DNA from: Clitopilus passeckerianus
Lineage: Eukaryota; Basidiomycota; Agaricomycetes; Agaricales; Entolomataceae
Assembly (NCBI GenBank): GCA_944990035.1
Contig: CALYLX010000127.1
Location: 372,001 to 436,000, forward strand
Direction: 5' to 3'
Length of the DNA stretch: 64,000 bases
The notes below the pieces were generated by a model, which made no database searches, was not told where the DNA came from, and saw nothing but the letters and a program-made list of their open reading frames with translations. Below are positions 12,381 to 22,808 of this stretch, in pieces (the first letter of the stretch is position 1; the number at the start of each line of letters is the position of its first letter). Both the position numbers and the translations under genes were made by a program.

Positions 12381-12626
12381 TCGATTTGACGCTTGCTATC
12401 CTGGACATCCTTAGGAACTTTGCTGGATGCTCCTTCCGATCCCTAGAACAATAAATCGCTAAGTGCAAGCAGCAGAGCATGCAATAACAATTAGAGCTCT
12501 AGCGCCACTGGAATTTAATAACGGGAAGCAGTCGGAGCAAGAGAGCCAGAGGCGAAAGGGACGGAGCCAGTCAGGGTAAGGTATAAAAGCTTCACACCAG
12601 AGAAGCACGCAAACCCTGCCTGAAAC

Positions 12627-14160
12627 ATGGACTGTATATTTTCAAACTCCTTTGTCTCTTATATCGCCGACCGCCCCACTGGTGTAAGCGGTCTGCCAGG
12701 GATTCTACCATGGCTCCAGCAACAGCATGAAATGGAGTACCTCATGAGGCTGAGTCCTGCGTCATTCCCGCTAACGTACGGATTCATTGATGTACTGCGT
12801 CTTCCTGCGAATCTCAAGAAGGCTCAACTTGGGTCCCTGTATCCACCTGGTCGTATCCTCATGCCACTTGGTGAAGCAGATATCCCTGATCCTGACTCGC
12901 CACAAATCGTATCAGGGATTGACGAGTTCGCTAAAAACTTACTTGCATTCTCGAAGGGGATCCTTGATGGCCTACAGAACTTCGATCACATTCTCATTGC
13001 TGGAGGTTCAATTCAAGCCTGCGTCATGCCCGTACCTCAGCACATAGCACTCTTGGGTGAAACGGGCATCCTAGAGGAATACTATAGCACAGGGCCAAAC
13101 CAGGACTCAGATATTGACATATACATGTGGAAACTAACGGAAGAAGAGGTAAATATACTCTTTTTGTATTGGTTAGTCTAGTACTGAAAGAACTGTAGGC
13201 GGCCTTGAAGATACAAGAGATACACCAGATGGTCAAGATTGCTGCGGGTCGGGAAGTAGAATTTAAACGAACTGACCTGACAGTCACTTACTGGGGTAAG
13301 TGGATGCACAATGTCCGAAAAGTGACATTCTGACCAATATCTGTAGTGCAGCCAAGGTACTGGCGGGTCCAGATTATACTCAAGCGTTATGAATCACCAG
13401 CAGAAATACTCGCTGGTTTCGACATAGATTCCTGTTGCCTGGCATTTGACGGTAAGCTGTTTTCTCGGCAATAAAGGCAGCCCTATAGGCAATTGATTAT
13501 GCACACGTTCAGGTACAACTGTATATGGGACTAGGCGTTCGCTTGCATCCTTACTAAGATGAGCAAATGTTGTAAATCTAACACGATACACTCCGACGTA
13601 CGAACTTCAACTAGTGAAGTACAGGCTCAGAGGGTTTGAAATTGAACAGCCGTATGTATTAACTGAAGCCTCTAATACGAAAGATTGGGTGAGTAATGCT
13701 CTGCCTATAGCCAAAGCGTTATTTGACTGAGACTACATAGGATGATTCATTCAGAACCGGTAAAGAGGTGCTATATCTAAGCAGAATCACCAAACTCGCA
13801 GACGATTTCGAGGAGTCCACGGACGTTCAAAGTAAGATCGACATATTGAGAGACGCTTTCAGAGCAGAATACAGGAACAAGATGGAAATGACGGAGCTGG
13901 GAAGGTCGAACACAGAGAGCGATTACGACGAAGAAGTAAGTAGTAAGTTTAAAGGCACACATATAATAGCTAACGGGAAAACAAAAACATGGACAGGCAT
14001 AGGCAAAAGACAAAGGAAGGGATTAATATTGTTAGAATCGTGCAATTACTGGAGTATCATTGTAACATGTAAGGCGAAATTGGATGTATCCTCCAAATCT
14101 GAATATGAAATATATTTATTGTTTAAAATGCCCAGTAACGACTTGAGGATGCACCAGTAA
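12627..14160 (+). pseudogene. Nucleotidyltransferase-fold-like gene with one in-frame TGA
   Basis: Exons 12627-13148, 13199-13295, 13347-13451 and 13513 onward join in frame. Exon 1 contains LIAGGSIQACVMP and, further on, NQDSDIDIYMW, which matches the GG[GS]...DxDxx pattern of the DNA polymerase-beta-like nucleotidyltransferase fold. Conserved-looking blocks follow: VTYWVQPRYWRVQIILKRY, SPAEILAGFDIDSCCLAFDG and GTTVYGTRRSLASL. In my memory such proteins form an uncharacterised eukaryotic family that ends with a TYE(Y)RLAKY...RGF motif, seen here as TPTYELQLVKYRLRGFEI. Between the two lies a single TGA (13560-13562) in an otherwise open frame, probably a mutated CGA. A further intron (GTGAGT..TAG, 13688-13740) leads to a charged helical end; the exact 3' end is uncertain. 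The transferase-like function is inferred from the motif alone. Confidence 0.6.
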
Positions 14161-14469
14161 AGGGATGGAGGGTAGGGAAATGAATCTAGAGAATTTAAGA
14201 TGAAGCAGATGCGCAACTCCTCCACAGACCTGACGATATAACACTGGATGTCTTGCCTGAAGCTAATACGGGATTATGTAAACAAAGGTCCAAGGAGAAA
14301 ACGGCGCCATCAAGGCGGGAAATATGACGCTCCGAAAGATACCATAATAGGGAATTCCGGATTACAGTAGCAAAAAAATACTATAAAGAGTGAAGATACA
14401 AATATAAACGGAAGTATTTCGGTGATAGAAGTCACGTGAATACCGAAATGCGCCGAAAAAAAGAGCCAA

Positions 14470-16149
14470 GTGCGTGAAAAGACAAACCTCGTCCTATCTG
14501 AAGATAGAACTCGGAATCAGAATTCAGCACTTCAGCATTCACTGTTAAAAGACCTCAATGCACAAAACAGTAAGAAGTATACACCCCTTCACCTTGCAGC
14601 CCAGAATGGGCACGAGTCAGTCGTTCGATTGCTCCTTAACTCCCCCGGCATCGAGGTCAATCCAAAGGCCGAAGCGGGCTTGACACCCTTTCACTATGTA
14701 GTCAAGAATAGGAACAAGTCGGTCGTTCGACTGCTCCTCAACTCCACTGGCATCGAGGTCAATTCAAAGTCCAATGACGGATCGACACCACTTCACCTTG
14801 CAGCGTTGAATGGGCACAAGTCGGTCGCTCAATTGCTCCTGAACTCCACAGGCATTGAGGTCAATCCAAAGGCCAAAGATGGATCAACACCCCTTCACTA
14901 TGCGGCCAAGAATGGGCACATTTCAGTCGTTGAATTGCTCCTAAAGTTCCCCGGCACCGAGGTCAACCCAAAGACCACAGATGGATCAACACCCCTTCAC
15001 CATGCAGCCGAGAATGGGAACGAGTCGGTTGTTAAACTGCTCCTGAACTCCACAAGCATCGAGGTCAATCCAAAGACCAAAGATGGATCGACACCTCTTC
15101 ACCATGTGGTCAAGAATGGGCACAAGTCGGTCATTCGATTACTCCTGAACTGCCCCGGCATTGATGTGGACCCAGAGACCAACGATGGATCAACACCCCT
15201 TCACTATGTGGTCAAAAATAAGGACGAGCCGATGGTTCAATTGCTCCTGAACATCCCCGGCATTGAGGTGAATCCAAAGACTGAAGATGGATTGACGCCT
15301 CTTCACTTCGCTGTCCAAAGGAGGAACGAGTCGGTTGTCCAATTGCTCCTGAACTTCCCCAGCATCGAGGTCAATCCAAAGACGAAAGATGGATGGACAC
15401 CTCTTCATTACGCCGTCAAAAATGGGGACGGGATGGTCGTTCCATTGCTCCTGAATTCCCCAGGCATCAAGATCAATGCGAAGACCAATGATGGATTGAC
15501 ACCCCTTCACCTTTCAGCCCAAAGCTTTTGGGGATCGGTCACTCCGTTGCTCCTGCGCTCCACCGGCATCGACCTCAACGCAAGGAGCAAATGTGGACTC
15601 ACACCCCTTCACATTGTAGCCAAGAATGAACATGCCTTTGTGGCTCGAATACTCCTGAACTTCAGTGGCATCGAGGTCAATCCAACGACTGCAGATGGAT
15701 GGACACCGCTTCACCTTGCAACCCGAAATGGCCACGAGTTTGTCACTCAATTACTCCTGAACTCCACGGGGATTGAGGTGAATCCTAAGGTTGAAGGAGG
15801 ATGGACACCACTTCACCTTGCAGCCCAGAATGGGCACGAGCCAATCACTCAATTGCTCCTGAACTCTCCAGGAATTGAGGTGAACCCTAAGGTCGAAGGG
15901 GGATGGACACCACTTCACTATGCAGCTCAAAATGGACACGAAGCGGCAGTTCAATTGCTCCTGAGCTTGCTGGCTATAGAGGTCAACGCAAGCGAGGATG
16001 CTGGGTGGACACCACTTCACCATGTAGCCCGACATGGTCACCATGCAATTGTTCGAATACTCCTTGGCTTTCCCGGAATAGACGCCGATGTTAGGGGTCA
16101 ACCACCCTGGGATCAGACTCCTCTCGAAGTGGCCAGGTCCCAAGGTCAC
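14470..16149 (+). pseudogene. Headless ankyrin-repeat array, cut by the retrotransposon
   Basis: One open frame of 15 consecutive 34-residue ankyrin repeats (102-bp period; typical unit TPLHLAAQNGHESV plus LLLNSPGIEVNPK), followed by the start of the same C-terminal cap seen in the three full receptors (GIDADVRGQPPWDQTPLE). There is no NACHT domain, no in-frame ATG before the array and no 5' exons upstream in 14.1-14.47 kb. The frame passes straight into the 5' LTR at 16150, so the cap's last helix is missing. The repeats match those of the NACHT-ankyrin genes downstream, so this is a truncated paralogue. It cannot encode the receptor but could donate repeats by gene conversion. Confidence 0.8.
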
Positions 16150-16635
16150 TGTTATGATTTTGCTTACATGTTTCTCCTTACATACCCCGGCCCGCTTACC
16201 TATGCACGATTACTCACATATGCTGCGCATCACTGCGCATTTTTCACCTTTTCTCCATGCTTACTCCGCATCTCTCACGATCGTGAGAGACTTATACCTT
16301 ATCTGACTCTTTCTGACTCACATCGAGTCATACTGACTCATGTACTTACTCATCATGCTGTGCATGACTCATTACTTACTCAGCATGCTGTGCATGCGCT
16401 ATATTTAGAACTACTAGATAGATATATAAACCTGTACCATTTGGTCAAGGCTCCTCAGCTTGACCTAGGCAATCTACCTAACTGCTTAGTTCTCTACTTC
16501 GCCTTTAAGTCCCTTGCTTCGTCAATCTCACCAGGTTGTCAGTACAGCCGCAGCTGCTGCCAAATCTCTGTCTTTGTTTATCAAAGACATCGAGCGTAAA
16601 CAGTATTACCTGAGTTGTTAGGCTCTGCCTTAACA
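16150..16635 (+). repeat. 5' LTR
   Basis: 486 bp, bounded by TG..CA inside the longer inverted ends TGTTA/TAACA. It contains palindromic stretches (CTCACGATCGTGAG; repeated CATGCTG(T/C)GCATG) and a TATA-like ATATATAAAC near 16425, consistent with a U3 promoter. Confidence 0.92.
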
Positions 16636-17051
16636 AAAGGTCAAGCTGTTCAGAAGGCCCGCTCATTGTTAGCGCAGGCCCACCCTACGACAACACAGCA
16701 GAAGCACGCAACAGGCCGATTGCCGTTGCGGCTACCACTCAGTCACCATGGTCGTACACAGGGCAGACCACCTGCCACGAAATACCACTCTAGTAGAAGG
16801 AACCAACAATGTCTACAAGTTCACCAACGGAAGCTACTGCGGTTTTAATCACAACAATAACCGCTGGTGCTACGCCTCTCTCTCCATTGGCAAATTCACA
16901 TTCACCACCGTTGCCGTTGAAAACAGACACTTCCACGCTCTAGACTTCCCTACCCCTGAACGACCTCATAAGACCCCTGCTATTGTCTGAGCCCAACGAG
17001 AACACAACATTGAAGTAGACGAGGAGGAACACTGCAAAGATTGAGATCTTC

Positions 17052-17558
17052 ATGGAAGGACTTACTCCCAAACTCCGAGAGAAAATTCTCTTTTCCGACT
17101 CCCCTCCTACCACATTCGATGATTGGGTCAAGAAAGCTGTCCAGTTTGACAACAACTGGCGACGTGCTAAGACAATCATGGGACATACCCGTATCATCAA
17201 GACATCTGATATGGTCAAAGGTGCTTACAAAACACCTACTGGAGCCCGAGACCCAATGGCTATGGATGTTGATCATTTCACCACTGATCCACCCAAACGC
17301 CGCCTCACCCAGGAGGAAAGAGAACATCACAAGAAGAACAACTTGTGCTACTATTGCTCCAAGAAAGGTCACACAATCCAACAATGTCTTCAAAGGAAGA
17401 ATTTTGGAAAAACCTACCCTAGCAACAATGACAGCCGATTCCACAAGAAACCTGAGAAGGGAGCCGAGTTGATCAAATTTGTCAGAGCAGTCCTAGCTGA
17501 CATGCCCCAAGAAGAAGCCGCTGAATTCTACACCGAAGCAGAGACTGAGGGTTTTTAA
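17052..17558 (+). CDS. Gag C-terminal part with CCHC zinc knuckle
   Basis: An open frame of about 168 residues whose first visible Met lies at 17052. It contains a gag-like helical segment (GLTPKLREKILF...FDDWVKKAVQF) and the nucleocapsid knuckle CYYCSKKGHTIQQC (CX2CX4HX4C), which packages the element's RNA. Only about 415 bp separate the LTR from this point, whereas related elements have several hundred codons of gag, and I cannot read a gag-like frame there, so the N-terminal half is deleted or scrambled. The frame ends at TAA 17556-17558. The pol frame is open immediately upstream in the -1 register, so pol would be expressed by a -1 shift at GGTTTTTAA. Confidence 0.8.
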   Translation: MEGLTPKLREKILFSDSPPTTFDDWVKKAVQFDNNWRRAKTIMGHTRIIKTSDMVKGAYKTPTGARDPMAMDVDHFTTDPPKRRLTQEEREHHKKNNLCYYCSKKGHTIQQCLQRKNFGKTYPSNNDSRFHKKPEKGAELIKFVRAVLADMPQEEAAEFYTEAETEGF

Positions 17559-20500
17559 AGAGGAAGACTGCAAAGCCGACGTCAGTACTTCCTCGCCCGA
17601 TTGATATTTCCAGTGTACTTGTAGCTACTGATTTTTATGCTGAATCTATGCGTATCCCAATCTCTCTACAAGACCCTCTAGATGGAAATATAACAATCGC
17701 CGGCACAAAAGCTCTTATTGACTCTGGAGCGCAAGGGTCATTTATCGACTCCGTCTTTGCCAAGACACATCACCTCCCGCTACTCCCACTCCGACAACCG
17801 ATTACAGCACGAAACGTTGATGGCACCCTGAACAAACAAGGAACTATTACCCACTTTACCTGGGTTATTGCCAAGATAGGGACAGCCATTATCAAGGAAA
17901 GATGTTTTGTCACTGGACTCGGGAAAGACCACCTGATTTTTGGATTACCCTGGCTAAAACGGGTGGATCCAATCATATTGTGGAGCGACGGCACACTCGA
18001 AATCGATGAATCACGCATTACCCAACGACTGTCGCAAACATTGATACGAGCAGTAGACATCAAGCAGATGAGAGCCATCTGAGAACAACTACTAGAGGAA
18101 AACACACCACCTACCCCAGCACCTGATTGTTCCGAAGAGAATCCCGGAAAATCAGAAGGACTTAGTGACTATTTCCGAATAGTCGAAGACGGAGAAGAGA
18201 TCAATGAAGATTTTCTCATCGCATACTGCCAGAACGAACTGGCAGTCGGAATATTCACCAAGGAGGAACCCCCACTTACGCAGGAACACACAGAGGATTA
18301 CCTTGTGTACGGGCCAATCAGGCCAACTACCACGATACGACAGACGGTGGTAACACACCATCCAGCAACTAGACACCACACACAGCAGGTGTGGATACGT
18401 GCGAAAACATCAATTTCGCAAGCTCTGGAACATAAACGAGAAGATAAGGAACCAAAGAAATCCCTTGACGAAATCATCCCCGACTATCTTCAAGACTACA
18501 GAAAAGTCTTTGAGAAAGCAGCATCTGAACGATTCCCACCAAGCCGACCCTGGGATCACGCCATAGATCTGAAGACAGATTTCGTGCCAAAAGACTGCAA
18601 GGTCTATCCGCTCAGCCCCTTAGAGCAAGAAAAACTCGACGAGTTTCTCAAGGAAAATCTAGCCAAAGGATACATCCGAGAATCCAACTCCCCACAAGCA
18701 TCTCCGTTCTTCTTCGTTGCAAAGAAAGACTCGGAAGCCCTAAGACCATGTCAGGATTACCGACGACTCAACGAAGGAACAATACCTAACGCTTACCCCT
18801 TACCGCTGGCTAGCGAACTCATCGATAAACTCAAAGGAGCAACTGTCTTCACCAAACTCAACATTTGATGGGGATATCACAACATCCGCATCAAAGATGG
18901 TGACCAATGGAAAGCAGCGTTCAAGACCAACCGAGGGTTATTTGAACCAATGGTGATGTTCTTTGGACTAATGAACTCACCCGGTACCTTCCAAGCAATG
19001 ATGAACCACCTTTTCCGAGACATGATAGACGAAGGATGGGTCATCATCTACATGGACGACATCCTCATCTTCTCCAACGATCCAGAAAAACACCGAGAAC
19101 GCACACGCAGAGTCTTACAAAGACTACAAGACAACGATCTCTACCTCAAAGCAGAGAAATGCCAATTTGACACCACAAGAGTGGAGTACCTCGGGTTCAT
19201 CATTGAACCAAACAAGATCTCCATGGACCCTGTCAAACTTGCAGGGATGCGCGACTGGCCTACGCCAACTACAGTAAAGGAAGTCCGATCATTCCTAGGA
19301 TTTGGAAACTTTTACCGCAGGTTCATCGGAAAATATGCGGAAATTGCCAAACCGCTGAACGAACTCACCAAGAAAGACAAGAAGTGGGAATGGACCAATG
19401 AATGTCACAAAGCTTTCACTACCCTGAAAGACAAATTCCTGGAAGCGCCTGTGTTGCTGATGCCTGACCCCACGAAGCCATTTGTGGTGGAAAGCGATGC
19501 CTCAAAACATGCAACAGGAGCAGTCCTACAACAATGTGACGCCAACGGATCATGGCACCCATGTGGTTTCATATCTAAATCGTTCTCGGAAACAGAACGG
19601 AACTATGAAATCTACGACCGAGAACTTCTAGGCATTATCCGCGCATTAGAAACCTGGCGACACTACTTCCATGGATCCCAACATTCAGTCGTGATTCTAT
19701 CCGATCACAAAAACCTCACATACTTCCGAGAAGCCCGGAAGTTGAACCGACGACAAGCAAGATGGAATCTGATGCTATCCCAGTTTAACATCAAACTTGT
19801 ACACACCCCTGGTGCAAAGATGATACAATCCGACGCACTATCTCGACGACCAGACCACATCCCAGGTGAAGATACCGACAACGAAGACATCATTCTCCTC
19901 CCCGACAAGCTCTTCCTTCGCTCAATTGACATTGAACTAAAGGACGAAATTGTACACAAGATGGTCAATGACAAACTGATTGTTGACGCCATTCGCACCG
20001 CCAAAGAAGACGGACCCCCACCAATCCGATCAAACCTGGAAGACTGGAAATTTGACAATGGCATCTTGTACTACAAGGACAAGTGTGTGGTACCAGATGA
20101 CGAAGACCTCCGAAGGAAGATAGTCCAACGTTATCACGATCTACCCAGCACAGGACACCCTGGACAATTTGGGACACTGGAGAAAGTCCGGAAGGACTAC
20201 TGGTGGCCAGGGATGTCAGTGTTCATCAAGAACTTTGTGCAGGGCTGTGCAATGTGCCAACAAATGAAGATCAATCGCCACCCCACTGCTCCACCATTAA
20301 TGCCCATCAAATCCGAAACCACTAGGCCATTTTCGCTAGTGACGTACGATTTTCACACGGATCTCCCAGAGAGTAATGGTTTCGATAGCATTATGGCCGT
20401 GGTCGACCATGGAGCTACGAAGGGGGCAATTTTCATCCCTTGCACAAAGAAAATCGACGCCACAGGAACTGCAAATGCCTACATTGACAACGTCTACCGT

Positions 20501-21382
20501 CGCTTTGGACTCCCCAACAAAGGAATTTCAGACAGAGGACCTCAATTCGCCTCTAAAGTTTTCCAAGAAATGGGACGACTCCTTGGAATCAAGCTCAACA
20601 TGAGTACCGCCTACCACCCACAAACCGATGGTGCGACAGAAAGGATCAATCAGGAGATTGATGCCTATCTCCGCATCTTCTGTGCACAGAACCCCGAATC
20701 CTGGTCCAAATGGATTACCACTCTAGAATTCTCCTACAACAGCCGAACACACTCTGTCACCAAACGAACCCCATTCTACCTAATGATGGGATACGAACCA
20801 CCTGCACTCCCATCAGTTGCTCCCACTAGCAAAATTCCCGCAGTTGACAAACGGATCAAGGAACTTCTGCTAGCACGCGATGAAGCAAATGCTGCACATG
20901 CACTTGCTGCGCAACGCATGGCAGAGAAGATCACACGACATTTCACCCCATTCAAAGTCGGAGAAAAGGTGTGGTTAAAAGCCACAAATCTCAATCAAGG
21001 AAACATCTCCAAGAAACTAGCACCCAAACGAGAAGGACCCTTCAAGATACTTGAGGTAAAAGGACACCTGACCTATAAACTCGACCTGCCAAGACGATGG
21101 AAGATCCACCCGGTGATTCATGCATCACTTCTCACCCGTTACATCTCCACCAAAGCGCATGGACCCAGCTTCTCTAAACCCCCACCTGACGAAATCGACG
21201 GAATAGAAGAATACGAAATAGAAGCAATTGTGGCCCATCAGAAACAAGGCAAAGGGCGACACAGATACCTCGTAAAATGGAAGGGATGACCATCAGCGGA
21301 CAACAAATGGATGCCCGAGTCGGAGCTGTGGAACGCCAAGGAAATACTCACCGAGTATAAAAAGAGGAAGAAACTCACCTGA
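17559..21382 (+). pseudogene. Pol polyprotein (PR-RT-RNaseH-IN-chromodomain) with three in-frame TGA codons
   Basis: One frame holds, in order: a retropepsin with ALIDSGAQGS (about 17725), reverse transcriptase with YMDD (about 19052), RNase H beginning at ESDASKHATGAV (about 19490), an integrase with an HHCC finger (YHDLPSTGHPGQFG...CAMCQQM, about 20130-20270) and a DDE core (YDFHTDLPE, SDRGPQF, and a Glu in DGATERINQE), and a C-terminal chromodomain (YEIEAIVAHQKQ...YLVKWKG). TGA codons at 18080-18082, 18866-18868 and 21287-21289 interrupt it, the second just inside the reverse transcriptase. Two fit a CGA-to-TGA change and there is no other frame damage. The chromodomain suggests insertion guided to modified chromatin. 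Confidence 0.9.
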
Positions 21383-21420
21383 CACCACATAGCAAACCCA
21401 CTCACATCCACTATATAACA

Positions 21421-22290
21421 ATGTCTCAAAATGCCTCTTCCTACGACCGCACCATCATCCGCAACACCTTCAAATCCGATACCGCTATTACGGCGCTCCG
21501 TACGCATACTGCCTGGAGCAGCGACGACAACCCTCTCACCGCTGTGGGAGAACAAGGAACCCTCTACCAAAACCGACGAACCGAAACTTGCAACGAAGTG
21601 GCTCGTCTGCGCCACCAATTTGCGAAAACCACTGACAATCTTGATCAACTTTTGGACAAAGTTGATCGAGAAACGGAGGAGACCCTCACAGACCTCTTCT
21701 TTGCTATTGGAGGAACAGCTTTCCTCGACGAATTCTTCCCCGAACGACAAAACTGGTTCAACAACCCGGAGGAGACAGACTTCGAAACCTTTGCCTCCAA
21801 TCCCTGGGGGCCTGAGGAAAGTCAAGAAGAGGAAGTCACGATCCTCACTACACGTCAAGTTTGCGGAACCCTACGAGCATTTCCTCCCGTCACCAATTTA
21901 CACACCGCCGCAAAAATAAAACATAACCCCTTTGTCAAAGAAGAACAGAACGACAACAAGGAAAACATCAACCCCAATGGCAAACCCTCCGACACCATAC
22001 CTCTCCGCATTCGAAAGCCCACCAGAGTCCGACTCACCAATGCTGGTGAACCTTCCCCTTCAACAGTATCGTCCCAGAAGGTGCCGCGCACCGGATACCT
22101 TGCCAACAGACCACCACCACCCAGATGGTTCAGATGCTACATTTGTGGAGGCAGACACCAACAGTGTCATTGCTTTCGTTTTGTGTGTCGTCTGTGCCAT
22201 CATCGTGGCCCAGGCCATTACCCGGTTAGCTGCCCACAACGCTACCACAAGGGCATAGACCGTCATTTCTGGGGTAAAGGAAGGAATTGA
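21421..22290 (+). CDS. Third ORF of the retrotransposon, Cys/His-rich C-terminus
   Basis: An intact 289-residue ORF starts 38 bp after the pol stop and ends 33 bp before the 3' LTR. The N-terminal half is coiled-coil-like (TCNEVARLRHQFAKTT, NLDQLLDKVDRETEE). The C-terminus has a cysteine/histidine cluster (CYICGGRHQQCHC, CRLCHHRGPGHYPVSC) resembling a zinc-binding fold. From memory, gypsy elements of mushrooms often carry a comparable ORF here. Its role (nucleic-acid binding, an envelope-independent accessory or regulation) is unknown. Unlike pol it has no internal stop. Confidence 0.75.
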   Translation: MSQNASSYDRTIIRNTFKSDTAITALRTHTAWSSDDNPLTAVGEQGTLYQNRRTETCNEVARLRHQFAKTTDNLDQLLDKVDRETEETLTDLFFAIGGTAFLDEFFPERQNWFNNPEETDFETFASNPWGPEESQEEEVTILTTRQVCGTLRAFPPVTNLHTAAKIKHNPFVKEEQNDNKENINPNGKPSDTIPLRIRKPTRVRLTNAGEPSPSTVSSQKVPRTGYLANRPPPPRWFRCYICGGRHQQCHCFRFVCRLCHHRGPGHYPVSCPQRYHKGIDRHFWGKGRN

Positions 22291-22323
22291 AGTCAGGAGA
22301 CTTCAACAATAGCGAGAGGGTAA

Positions 22324-22808
22324 TGTTATGATTTTGCTTACATGTTTCTCCTTACATACCCCGGCCCGCTTACCTATGCACGATTACTCACATATGCTGC
22401 GCATCACTGCGCATTTTTCATCTTTTTCCATGCTTACTCCGCATCTCTCACGATCGTGAGAGACTTATACCTTATCTGACTCTTTCTGACTCACATCGAG
22501 TCATACTGACTCACGTACTTACTCATCATGCTGCGCATGACTCATTACTTACTCAGCATGCTGTGCATGCGCTATATTTAGAACTACTAGATAGGTATAT
22601 AAACCTGTATCATTTGGTCAAGGCTCCTCAGCTTGACCTAGGCAATCTACCTAACTGCTTAGTTCTCTACTTCGCCTTTAAGTCCCTTGCTTCGTCAATC
22701 TCACCAGGTCGTCAGTACAGCCGCAGCTGCTGACAAATCTCTGTCTTTGTTTATCAAAGACATCAAGCGTAAACAGTATTACCTGAGTTGTTAGGCTCTG
22801 CCTTAACA
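22324..22808 (+). repeat. 3' LTR
   Basis: 485 bp, about 98% identical to the 5' LTR by eye, with one 1-bp length difference and about eight substitutions. It ends TTAACA at 22808, after which unrelated coding sequence begins. Confidence 0.92.

Larger units (their letters stand above)
16150..22808 (+). mobile_element. Ty3/gypsy chromovirus LTR retrotransposon, complete but mutated
   Basis: A 6.66-kb element with two direct LTRs of about 485 bp (16150-16635 and 22324-22808), both starting TGTTATG and ending TTAACA. Inside are the end of gag, a pol frame with protease, reverse transcriptase, RNase H, integrase and chromodomain, and an extra third ORF before the 3' LTR. The domain order PR-RT-RH-IN plus chromodomain defines a chromovirus. 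A purine run (AGCGAGAGGG) just before the 3' LTR is a fitting polypurine tract. The LTRs differ at about nine positions, mostly C/T changes, so insertion was fairly recent. Flanking bases (GTCAC before, TGTTC after) do not form a target-site duplication. gag is shortened at its 5' end and pol carries three in-frame TGA codons, so this copy is very likely dead by itself. Confidence 0.93.

Noticed and set aside
14470..16599. The 709-residue open frame as one ankyrin protein.
   Set aside because: Residues after about 560 are the LTR read through; they lack ankyrin features.
16150..22808. Treating the inverted ends TGTTA/TAACA as a DNA transposon.
   Set aside because: The two ends are direct LTRs with gag-pol between them.
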